Source: an uncultured beta proteobacterium (GTDB lineage Bacteria; Pseudomonadota; Gammaproteobacteria; Burkholderiales; Burkholderiaceae_C). From it: a stretch of 64,000 bases of DNA. The notes under the pieces were generated by a model that saw only the letters and a list, made by a program, of their open reading frames with translations, was not told the origin of the DNA and made no database searches. Shown in pieces: positions 29,961 to 37,225 of this stretch. The stretch lies in the NCBI GenBank assembly GCA_903920695.1, contig CAIXNB010000175.1:1-64000 (forward strand). Direction: 5' to 3'. Made by a program: the position numbers and the translations under genes. Numbering within the stretch: position 1 is the stretch's first letter; every line of letters starts with the position of its first letter.

Positions 29961-31088
29961 TTACGGTGCCTTCGCCGGCATTCGCAGCATGAAGCTCAAA
30001 CCTGCCTCGCTCGGCACGGCTCTTAGTTCACCGCCGGCTTCACGCAGGCTCTTGCGGGCCTGGTACAGACCGAGCCCCAAACCACCGGGACGGCCACTGG
30101 CAAACGGTTCAAACAGTTTTTCAGCTGGGATTTGCTCGCTGACGGCGCGCCATGGACTGGAGAACTCGATTTCAGCCATGGCCTGCGTCGTTTCGCTGGC
30201 CCCGGTCATTCTCAATTGCATCGTCGGTTTCTCTGCCTCTACCGCGCGCCAGTTGGGTGCCAGGTTGGCCAGCAGATTGTCCAGCACGCGCGCCAGCAGG
30301 TCGTGCGCAATCCAGGCTTGCGCCTGACCCGACAGGATGACTTCAACGCCGGCCAGTTGCGCTGCCCGGGCGATGGCCAGGCGCAGATCAATCTCACCTG
30401 GACTCTCGCTGATGGGTTTCTTGCCCAAGGCGCCGATCAGGCGCTGTGCCCGCTCCTGCGCCAGCGGTGCGTTTTCCTGCAAACGGCGTGCCGCCGCCAG
30501 CAGGGCCTGGGGGTCCGCGCAGGCGGCAAAGTCGGCGCCAACCCAGCCCACCCATTGCGCCAGGTTGCGCATGTCGTGCTGCAGGTAAAGCGTCAGCCGC
30601 GCCCGTTCGGCCAGCGCCACTGCCAGGGCTTCGGTGCGCGTGCGCAAGCCGGTCTTCAGCAGCAGCACAAAAACCAGCGACAGTTGTTCGGAAAAAAGGC
30701 GCTTCTCGCCCCGAACGGCGCTGTGGGACAGTGTGAGCACGAGGCGCACATCATCACCGCTATTGATTTGCGCCGTCAGGGCGTACGGGGCTTTCGATGC
30801 CCGCAATGGCGACTTTTCCTTGGCCCTGGTTCCCAGTTCGGTGTTAACCGCGTGTCCAAACCAGTCTCCCTGCAAGCTCAGATGTTGCCAGCCAGCCTCC
30901 AGCAGCACCGGCCAGGCCGCAGCGGGAATGGCCAGCGGCTCAAGGTCCTGGCTGCCGAGACTCAGCAAGGTTTGCAGGCCGCTCCGATAGCTTCGGGAGC
31001 GCCGCGATAGCCCCACGTTGGCCGCCAGCAGGGTCAGCCCGGCCACCAAAAAAATCAGCTGGAGACTAGCCAGGACGCCGGAGTCCAT
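29961..31088 (-). CDS. Sensor histidine kinase of the pilus operon (atypical H-box)
   Basis: A 375-residue kinase with an N-terminal hydrophobic helix (about residues 8-27), a region of about 120 residues with no recognised sensor domain, an H-box reading LQHDMRNLAQWVG (His at about residue 177), an N-box with DNLLANL and a C-terminal GGLGLGLYQARKSL ATP-lid. The HDxRN pattern resembles kinases of the PrsK type rather than classic HisKA. It overlaps the response regulator gene by 23 bases. Its position in the operon implies that it controls, or is tuned to, the pilus genes. Confidence 0.85.
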   Translation of the reverse strand: MDSGVLASLQLIFLVAGLTLLAANVGLSRRSRSYRSGLQTLLSLGSQDLEPLAIPAAAWPVLLEAGWQHLSLQGDWFGHAVNTELGTRAKEKSPLRASKAPYALTAQINSGDDVRLVLTLSHSAVRGEKRLFSEQLSLVFVLLLKTGLRTRTEALAVALAERARLTLYLQHDMRNLAQWVGWVGADFAACADPQALLAAARRLQENAPLAQERAQRLIGALGKKPISESPGEIDLRLAIARAAQLAGVEVILSGQAQAWIAHDLLARVLDNLLANLAPNWRAVEAEKPTMQLRMTGASETTQAMAEIEFSSPWRAVSEQIPAEKLFEPFASGRPGGLGLGLYQARKSLREAGGELRAVPSEAGLSFMLRMPAKAP

Positions 31089-31707
31089 ATTTGTTCAGGT
31101 AGTAATAGACATTTTCGCGCACCAGTCCGAGGCGGCGTGCCGTCTCAGCCACGTTGTAGCCAGTGTCGACCAGCACCCGGCGCAACAGCTGCTCTTCTGC
31201 GTTGGCGGCCGCTTCTTTGGGACCTTCGTCGAGTCGGGCGGTGAGCTGCAGTCGCGCTTCTCCGGCCAAGGCCAGATATCTCTCCTGGCGCACAAACAAC
31301 TCGGCCCGGCGCAAAGCGGCAAAGACAGTGGTCAAGGCCGCTGGTTTGACCAGGAAATCAAAAGCGCCACGCCGCACGGCTTCCAGCGCAGCGGCGCCTT
31401 CGTCCTGGCCGGTCAACACAATCACCTTGCTGTGCGGTGTCAAACGCAAGGCGTCGCGCAGCAACGCCAGGCCCTCGGTCATGCTGCTGGCGTGCGGTGG
31501 CAAGCCCAGATCCAGTAGCACCAGTGCCGGCGGCTGGGGCGCGCTCAAGACCATGAGCGCCTGGTCGCGATGGTGGGCGGTTTGCACCGCATAGCCTGCG
31601 TCTCGCAACGCCGACGCCAGGTAGCCGCACAGTGTCAGGTCGTCTTCTACCAGCAAAACGGCGCGGGCAGCGTCGTCCGACGCCTGGGTCGTGTCACTCG
31701 TCGCCAC
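31066..31707 (-). CDS. Response regulator with a Fis-type DNA-binding domain
   Basis: Receiver domain (about residues 15-130: VLLVEDD, phospho-Asp in LVLLDLGLPP, Thr/Lys in VLTGQDEG and DFLVKPA) followed, after a helical linker, by a Fis-like helix-turn-helix (GYNVAETARRLGLVRENVYYYLNKYG). The central AAA+ sigma-54-activating domain found in PilR/NtrC proteins is absent. The start is taken as the GTG at 31707 (VATSDTTQA), which has an AGGA site and overlaps the previous gene by about 14 bases; a TTG at 31752 is the alternative. Target is probably the pilus operon or the pilin gene. Confidence 0.85.
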   Translation of the reverse strand: MATSDTTQASDDAARAVLLVEDDLTLCGYLASALRDAGYAVQTAHHRDQALMVLSAPQPPALVLLDLGLPPHASSMTEGLALLRDALRLTPHSKVIVLTGQDEGAAALEAVRRGAFDFLVKPAALTTVFAALRRAELFVRQERYLALAGEARLQLTARLDEGPKEAAANAEEQLLRRVLVDTGYNVAETARRLGLVRENVYYYLNKYGLRRPG

Positions 31708-31948
31708 CGGTGATCCTGGACAAGATGGGCAAGACGGCAAGGCCAAAACCAATTACCAGCAAGCCAAAGCCGGCGAAAACCCGGATCAGGGTCCAGTCGG
31801 AGCGCGTATCCGGGCTGACGCCCAGCAAGGCGAAACCCGAGAACAGCATCACCAGGCCGCTGATGATGGTGAGGAGCCGCCGTCGGCTGCGTAGCCGATG
31901 CCGGGCGCGCAGTTGATCGAAACTGCCCTTTTTTTCTCTGTAGCTCAT
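31694..31948 (-). CDS. Small two-helix membrane protein in the pilus operon
   Basis: An 84-residue protein with a basic N-terminus (FDQLRARHRLRSRRRLL), two hydrophobic helices (about residues 25-45 and 57-77) and a short tail. It overlaps the pseudopilin gene before it by four bases (ATGA, 31945-31948) and the response regulator gene after it. I do not recognise a family. Its place between pilus structural and regulatory genes suggests a membrane partner of the kinase or of the machine. Confidence 0.75.
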   Translation of the reverse strand: MSYREKKGSFDQLRARHRLRSRRRLLTIISGLVMLFSGFALLGVSPDTRSDWTLIRVFAGFGLLVIGFGLAVLPILSRITGGDE

Positions 31949-32682
31949 AGCGGTTTGCCCGCCTGGACCATGCGGTTGAACAAGATATTGGGGGAGAGCC
32001 AGGTGACGATGTCGTCGAACTCGCCACCAAACGCGGCTGCAGGGCTTTCGCTGGGGGTGCGCTGGATGAATGTCACGCCGGCCACTGTCCCGGTGTTGTT
32101 ACTGATCTCGTCAAGGTTGGTGTTGCCGACTGATGAGTTGGGGATGGCAGCACCAGCATCGGTGGTGCCAAAGTTGTACTTGCCATGGGAAAAAATGACA
32201 GCCGGCACACAGCCGTTTGCGGTGGTGCAAGCGGCGGCAGTTCCGGCCAGATAGACCAAAGCGCCGACGCCGTCGCGTGATTGAATTTTTTTGGTGGGCA
32301 CTGTGGCCAGGGTGAAGGTGCCATTGGCAAAGAATGGTGTGACGCTGTACCGAACGACCTTGCCCCAAGCGTCGAGTTTGTTCACTCCCAGCGTGGCCCA
32401 GGGAATCAATCCGGTACAAGCCGCTTCGGTTAGGCAGGTCGCCTTTTCCACGCCATCGCCGGCTGAAGTAGCAGGCCGAGGCAAGCGCCCATTGGCTATG
32501 GCAAAACCAACCAATGCCTCCTTGGTATCTTCGAGCAGTCGCTGCGAATCTTTGATCTTTTGCGACTCGATTTGAGTGCCAAGCAAGCTAATCCCGGCGC
32601 CCAGCAGCAGGCCCATGATGAGCAGCACCATGGCCATTTCAATCAGCGTAAAGCCGCGACTACAACTAGGGGGAGTTTTCAT
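31945..32682 (-). CDS. Prepilin-like protein (minor pilin) 2
   Basis: A 245-residue protein with a clear prepilin site: MKTPPSCSRG|FTLIEMAMVLLIMGLLLGAG. The globular domain has several Cys (CLTEAACTG, AACTTANGC) and the sequence WATLGVNKLDAWGKVVRY, shared with the neighbouring pseudopilin. It ends with DDIVTWLSPNILFNRM. It is the second of two related minor pilins, starting 3 bases after the first. Probable role: pilus tip or initiation complex. Confidence 0.88.
   Translation of the reverse strand: MKTPPSCSRGFTLIEMAMVLLIMGLLLGAGISLLGTQIESQKIKDSQRLLEDTKEALVGFAIANGRLPRPATSAGDGVEKATCLTEAACTGLIPWATLGVNKLDAWGKVVRYSVTPFFANGTFTLATVPTKKIQSRDGVGALVYLAGTAAACTTANGCVPAVIFSHGKYNFGTTDAGAAIPNSSVGNTNLDEISNNTGTVAGVTFIQRTPSESPAAAFGGEFDDIVTWLSPNILFNRMVQAGKPL
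31969..32020 (-). repeat. 52-base near-identical repeat, copy A, in the prepilin-like gene
   Basis: This segment matches 32706-32757 at 51 of 52 bases. It codes for the ending DDIVTWLSPNILFNRM of the two neighbouring pilin-like genes. Confidence 0.95.
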
Positions 32683-32684
32683 GA

Positions 32685-33359
32685 TTACAGTTTTCCCGCT
32701 TTCTGCATGCGGTTGAACAAGATATTGGGGGAAAGCCAGGTGACGATGTCGTCGAACGTCGCAGTGGGGGTTTTGCTTACAAAATTAGGGTTGCCGTCGC
32801 TGTTCTCAACCTCATCAGCGTCAGTACTGATGGGCAGCACTTGTTTGCCATTGGTGTTGTAAGCCCCGCTGCCGTTTTTGCCATGCGACACAATGACTGC
32901 CGGCAAAGTGCTGGCCAAAATCGCACCCCCGGATGTGACACGAATCGTTGAATCGCCAAGCGTCGCCAAACCGAAAAGAGTGCCGGGGTCGGCAAATTCT
33001 TTGGTCACGCGGTAGGTGTAGCGGTTGCCCCACGCATCAGTTTCGCTGAGTCCCAGCGTAGCCCAAGGTAACGCACCGCTGAGGCCGCCGGTGCATGTGC
33101 CGCCGACGGGAAATAGGCGCGCTAACCCGGCGCCAACGGCGCCGCTGACAAGTGTTGGGTCAGCCGGGCAGGGCAAGCGCCCATTGGCAATAGCAAAGCC
33201 GAGCAATGCATCATTGGCCTGTGCCAGCGCCTGCGTGGTGGCCGTCACCTTGTCTCTTTCAGCGCCTGCACTGTTAAACGCACGCAATGCAAAAAAAGCC
33301 CCCATCACGCCTGCAATCATCAGAATCACGAGCAAGGCGACACCCCGTTGCGACTTCAT
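32685..33359 (-). CDS. Pilin-like protein (minor pilin) 1
   Basis: A 224-residue protein, paralog of the next gene. Its N-terminal helix (RGVALLVILMIAGVMGAFF) lacks the normal G|FTLIE processing site and looks more like the N-terminus of PilX-type or general minor pilins. It shares AIANGRLPCPAD, LPWATLGLSETDAWGNRYTY and the C-terminal DDIVTWLSPNILFNRM with its neighbour. Its start overlaps the MshK-like gene by four bases. Processing by the prepilin peptidase is uncertain. Confidence 0.82.
   Translation of the reverse strand: MKSQRGVALLVILMIAGVMGAFFALRAFNSAGAERDKVTATTQALAQANDALLGFAIANGRLPCPADPTLVSGAVGAGLARLFPVGGTCTGGLSGALPWATLGLSETDAWGNRYTYRVTKEFADPGTLFGLATLGDSTIRVTSGGAILASTLPAVIVSHGKNGSGAYNTNGKQVLPISTDADEVENSDGNPNFVSKTPTATFDDIVTWLSPNILFNRMQKAGKL
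32706..32757 (-). repeat. 52-base near-identical repeat, copy B, in the pilin-like gene
   Basis: Partner of copy A at 31969-32020; one mismatch. The rest of the two genes has diverged much more at the DNA level. Confidence 0.95.
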
Positions 33360-33844
33360 TTGGACGGCCTGGTGGTGACGGCGCCGGGCGCCACAATGTC
33401 GCTGCGTTGCAGCGTCGTGAGGTCCAGCGTTTCGCCGACACGCACCGGCTTGCCGTCGAGGGTGACGCCACGCTCGGTGGTGGTGAGTCGGCTGGCCGGT
33501 GGGACCGATTGGCCGTCCTGAACGGCCTGGCCGTTGACCCAGGCGGTGCTGTTGCCGCTCTGGCGCTTGACCAAGCCATTGATCGTCATCAGGCTGCTGA
33601 CAGGTGCCCCCGCCGTGTCAGTCGGCCCCTGGCGTGCGCGCACCAGGGCGTTGCGTTCGGCTGCGGAATAAAACAGGGTGCCCAAGGGGTCACCGGCTGG
33701 ATTGGATGCCTCGCCGGCGACCGCCCACCCCACCAGCATGATGCCCAGCAGACCCAGCCCGGTGCGGCGCAGCAGCGCCAAAAGCAGCAAACGCCAACGC
33801 GCCCATGGCGGTCTTGAATGACGGGTTAATTGAGCGGCAGGCAT
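33356..33844 (-). CDS. MshK-like periplasmic protein
   Basis: A 162-residue protein with one N-terminal helix (about residues 18-43) and a periplasmic part containing MTINGLVKRQSGNSTAWVNG followed by a VGETLDL strand. The repeated 'ingxxv/vnGqxvqdGq' pattern resembles the MshK/PilP/GspC-type module that contacts the secretin. It lies downstream of the MshJ-like gene by 45 bases and overlaps the next gene by four bases. Assignment rests mainly on position and fold pattern. Confidence 0.7.
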   Translation of the reverse strand: MPAAQLTRHSRPPWARWRLLLLALLRRTGLGLLGIMLVGWAVAGEASNPAGDPLGTLFYSAAERNALVRARQGPTDTAGAPVSSLMTINGLVKRQSGNSTAWVNGQAVQDGQSVPPASRLTTTERGVTLDGKPVRVGETLDLTTLQRSDIVAPGAVTTRPSK

Positions 33845-33889
33845 GTAGCAAGTCTAGCGGCAATGCAGTGATTGGCAAGTCACGGCTGT

Positions 33890-34522
33890 TTACTGCGCCG
33901 GGGGCTTCGTCGGGCCGTCGGGCACGGTGAAGAAGCGCAGCGTGCAATGGGCCGACAAGCCGATATCGCTGCGCCCCGACAATGTGCAGGCGTTGACCCG
34001 AAAGCGCCCATTGACCTGCGCCTGATAGTCGCGCAGCAAGGCCAATAGTTCTTCTTCTTGAATGTTGCTCAGTTCCATGTTGAGGTCATAAAACTGCGGC
34101 CCGGTCGCTGCGCCGGGAGCCGCGTCCACCTGTGGCGCCGCCGGGTCTGCCGCGCCACCCTGTTGTGCCAGCGGTTTGGGTACCTGCAAGGCGTAGGACA
34201 GGGTGTCGGGCAGGCCACTGCGCCGGTGGCTTGCCAGAAGTTGCTCGATCCAGCCCGCGCGGTCGGCCTTGCCCACCAAACCTTGTTGACGCAGCACGGT
34301 AAAACGGTCTATATCGTCTTGCAGGTTGTTCAGATCAGTTTGTTTTCCGGCCAAACTGGTTTGGAGGGCGTTGTCGGCTGCCTGCACTGCGCTCAGTTCG
34401 ACCTGTATCTTGTCTTTTAAAAACAGCGAACCAAAGTAGAGCGCCAGCCCCGCACTCAACCCGCCGACCAGAACGATCAGCCAGCGCCGCGCGATGGAAA
34501 AGATGGCTTGCCAGTCGCTCAT
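33890..34522 (-). CDS. MshJ/PilO-like inner-membrane assembly protein
   Basis: A 210-residue bitopic protein: one N-terminal helix (about residues 13-34), a coiled-coil segment (about 37-75) and a periplasmic globular part, ending Pro-rich. This is the architecture of PilO/GspM/MshJ. The start at 34522 overlaps the MshI-like stop by four bases (ATGA), which excludes the longer reading. It carries two Cys near the C-terminus (VNACTLSG and SAHCTLRFF). Partner of the MshI-like protein in the inner-membrane platform. Confidence 0.75.
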   Translation of the reverse strand: MSDWQAIFSIARRWLIVLVGGLSAGLALYFGSLFLKDKIQVELSAVQAADNALQTSLAGKQTDLNNLQDDIDRFTVLRQQGLVGKADRAGWIEQLLASHRRSGLPDTLSYALQVPKPLAQQGGAADPAAPQVDAAPGAATGPQFYDLNMELSNIQEEELLALLRDYQAQVNGRFRVNACTLSGRSDIGLSAHCTLRFFTVPDGPTKPPAQ

Positions 34523-36003
34523 GATTGGCTGTTGACGGTTGGATTGGTGTGGCTGGCGGGTGCGGCGCGCACCCCTGGCAGGGTCAGGCACCAGACCAGC
34601 GCCTTGGCGCTGCCTTCCTGCTGGCGGGCTACGCCGCCGCTCAGCACCTCCTGCCCCAACTCCCTGGCGGGATCCTGCAAGAGCGTGGCCCCATTGATTT
34701 TGCGCATCAGTGAAGAGAGGTTGACAATCGTCTGGAAGCGTGCGCGCTCGCCCTGATTGGCAGCAAGTATGAGCTCCAAGCTGACCTCAACCAAGCGTTT
34801 GGCAGCAGGGTCCGGTGCTGCGGGTTCGGCCGGGCTGGCCGTCGTCGCGCCACCACGCGTACAGGCGGCTTGCCCAGCGCTCAGGATGCGCCAGTCGAAT
34901 CTTTCCAGTCGCGTCGCGTCGTGCTGACCAATGACTTGCGCAATTTGCTGCATTTGCAGTGCCAATGAGGGAGCCGATTCGACTTCTGCTTGATCGAGCG
35001 CCACCGCGCTGCGTACCAACTCGGCGGGTACGCCAAAGCCAGCCATCTGTTGCTCGGCAGCGGCGAGCTGGGTGGTCAGTAATTGGGCGTGATCCTGAAT
35101 CTGGCTGCGCTTTGAGTAATCGGCAACGCCGTTGCGCAGATTGTCAGCGGCGGCCAGAAGGCCCAGCGCCAGACACAGGGCGGCCCCTGCGTAGGCGGGC
35201 GCGCGCATCCGGTTGGCCACGTACTGCGTGCGGCGCGACAACGGTGCCATCTGTCCGGCCGGCGATGTCAGTGCCAGGTCAAATAGGGCAAAAAGCCAGT
35301 CACTCGCTGGCAATTTGCCCCACGGTGCAGGCGGCGCAATCAGGTCCAGGCGGTCTGCCCGCAGCAGCGCTGGCAGATCTTCTGCCTCGCCCAGCAACAG
35401 CAGGGGGTGCTGCTGGCCGGTGCGCTCGATGACACGGGTGTTCTCAAGGTGACGCAAGGTACGGATGATTTCTGCCGCCTGCTCGGAGGGCCGGCTGACG
35501 CCAGGGATCAAGCGGCTTAGCACCGGCACATGGTTCTTGATATAAATGATGCGCAAGGCATCCGCCCCCGGCAACACTACAAACAGCGCTGACGGCAATG
35601 ATTTTTTGCAGCCGATGTGGGCCAGCAGCATGGACATCGGCCAGAGGCCTGCAATGGGAGCCGATAACGAATCCAGTGCCGCATCGACCTTCTGAGCCGC
35701 ATCAAGTCCCATCAGCGTCCGCCGGGGTGGTGCCAGGCGATCCATCAGCCCGCCAGCGGGATAGGCTGCCAGCAGCGTGCGAAACGGCGTTTGGGGGAAC
35801 TGGTTGGCGAGTTGACGGGTCAGAAAGTCGGTCCGATCACGCCCGAAGACGCGTGGCACCTGGATCTCGGCAAGGCTTTCTTCAGGCAGATTGGTTAATA
35901 CCCAAACCGGCCCGTCTGCCAGCCCTGCCGCTAGGTGCCAGCCGGCGCGGTCGCGACACCAGAGCTGGGCACCGGTGGCGGTTAAGTAAAGCAGGTATTT
36001 CAT
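34519..36003 (-). CDS. MshI/GspL-like assembly protein (cytoplasmic domain plus PilN-like part)
   Basis: A 494-residue protein with a cytoplasmic N-terminal half (about residues 1-255), one membrane helix (about 268-288, in AGAALCLALGLLAAADN) and a periplasmic part with a coiled coil (about 295-330). This is the order of GspL or of PilM and PilN joined together. The position between the MshG platform gene and the MshJ/PilO-like gene supports the call. The actin-like fold of the N-terminal half is assumed from the family, not seen in clear motifs. Confidence 0.75.
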   Translation of the reverse strand: MKYLLYLTATGAQLWCRDRAGWHLAAGLADGPVWVLTNLPEESLAEIQVPRVFGRDRTDFLTRQLANQFPQTPFRTLLAAYPAGGLMDRLAPPRRTLMGLDAAQKVDAALDSLSAPIAGLWPMSMLLAHIGCKKSLPSALFVVLPGADALRIIYIKNHVPVLSRLIPGVSRPSEQAAEIIRTLRHLENTRVIERTGQQHPLLLLGEAEDLPALLRADRLDLIAPPAPWGKLPASDWLFALFDLALTSPAGQMAPLSRRTQYVANRMRAPAYAGAALCLALGLLAAADNLRNGVADYSKRSQIQDHAQLLTTQLAAAEQQMAGFGVPAELVRSAVALDQAEVESAPSLALQMQQIAQVIGQHDATRLERFDWRILSAGQAACTRGGATTASPAEPAAPDPAAKRLVEVSLELILAANQGERARFQTIVNLSSLMRKINGATLLQDPARELGQEVLSGGVARQQEGSAKALVWCLTLPGVRAAPASHTNPTVNSQS

Positions 36004-36025
36004 GGCAGCGGTCGATCGGCCAGCG

Positions 36026-37225
36026 TCAGGTCTTCATTTTTGCGATGGTATCGTAGATCGGGCTCAGTACGGACAGCATGATCCAGCCCAGAATCAGGCC
36101 CATCACGACGGTCAGCACCGGCTCGATCATGGCCTGCACCTTGGCAACGGATTCATTGATATCGCGGGTATAAAAATAGCTGATATTGCTTAAGGCAGCG
36201 TCCAGTGCGCCAGTGGACTCACCGACTTTGAGCATACGGATCACCAGCGATGGGAACAGCATCTCGGCGGCAAAACTCTGAGACAGTGAAGTGCCATTGA
36301 GCACACGCTCGCGGGCACGGCGAATCGCGTTTTGAATCACCAGGTTGTTGGATATCGCCTGGCAATACACCAAGCCTTCAATCAGCGGAATGCCGGTGCG
36401 GTACATCAGTGCAAATGTATCGGCAAAGCGGGCAAGAATCATTTTCTTGAGCACCTGACCAATGAAGGGAATTTCGAATTCCATCTGGTGCAGGCGGTAT
36501 CGCAGTGCCGGAAACGTTGCGGCCAGCGCGCCGATCGCCGCAAACAGCAAGGGTGGCACGGTCAGGATCAGCCACCAGTACTTGACAAAAAACCCGGATA
36601 CCGCAATCAGCAGCCGGGTTTGCAGCGGTATCGTCTGACCCATGTTGATCAGGAACCCGATCAGCTGCGGCACCAGGTAGATCATCAGGAAGAACACGAC
36701 GCCGCCGACAACGACCATCACGAAACCGGGATACATCAAGAGTTTCTTGGTGGTGCTGGCCATTTCGTCCTGCCACTTGAGGGAGCGCACGATTTCCTTG
36801 AGCACGTCCGGTAGCTGACCGGTCACTTCGCCGGCGCGAATCAAGCTGATAAGGGTTGGCGAAAAAACACCGGGATAGGCAGCCACGGCTTCGCCAAAAG
36901 TGGAGCCGGCCTCAACTTTCTCGAACAAGCCGTTGGCCAGGTCGCGGCTGGCGGGAGACTCCGCTTCATCGCGCAGGTCGCCCAAGGTGGTCAACAGAGG
37001 CACGCCGGCTCGCACCAGCATTTCGAGCTGGAAGAAAAAATCAATCACCTCACGCCGCGGCATGCTCTTGACGACGCGCTGGCGTGGCGGCAAGGCTTTG
37101 GCCGACAGCAGCATCAATTCGATTTGTTTGAGCTGGGCTTCCAGATCAAGCTCGTGCAATGCCTCGGTCTGGCCTTTGCTGATGCGGCCTTCGGCGTTGC
37201 TGGCGCGGTATTGGTACAGTGCCAT
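36026..37225 (-). CDS. mshG: Inner-membrane platform protein, MshG/PilC/GspF family
   Basis: A 399-residue polytopic protein with two copies of the T2SSF domain. It starts MALYQYRASNAEGRISKG; conserved patterns include FFFQLEMLVRAGVPLL and the second-repeat counterpart FADTFALMYRTGIPL, plus the RAGEVTGQLP and KVGESTGALD motifs. Three hydrophobic helices are visible. The start overlaps the MshE stop by one base (TGATG). Confidence 0.93.
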   Translation of the reverse strand: MALYQYRASNAEGRISKGQTEALHELDLEAQLKQIELMLLSAKALPPRQRVVKSMPRREVIDFFFQLEMLVRAGVPLLTTLGDLRDEAESPASRDLANGLFEKVEAGSTFGEAVAAYPGVFSPTLISLIRAGEVTGQLPDVLKEIVRSLKWQDEMASTTKKLLMYPGFVMVVVGGVVFFLMIYLVPQLIGFLINMGQTIPLQTRLLIAVSGFFVKYWWLILTVPPLLFAAIGALAATFPALRYRLHQMEFEIPFIGQVLKKMILARFADTFALMYRTGIPLIEGLVYCQAISNNLVIQNAIRRARERVLNGTSLSQSFAAEMLFPSLVIRMLKVGESTGALDAALSNISYFYTRDINESVAKVQAMIEPVLTVVMGLILGWIMLSVLSPIYDTIAKMKT

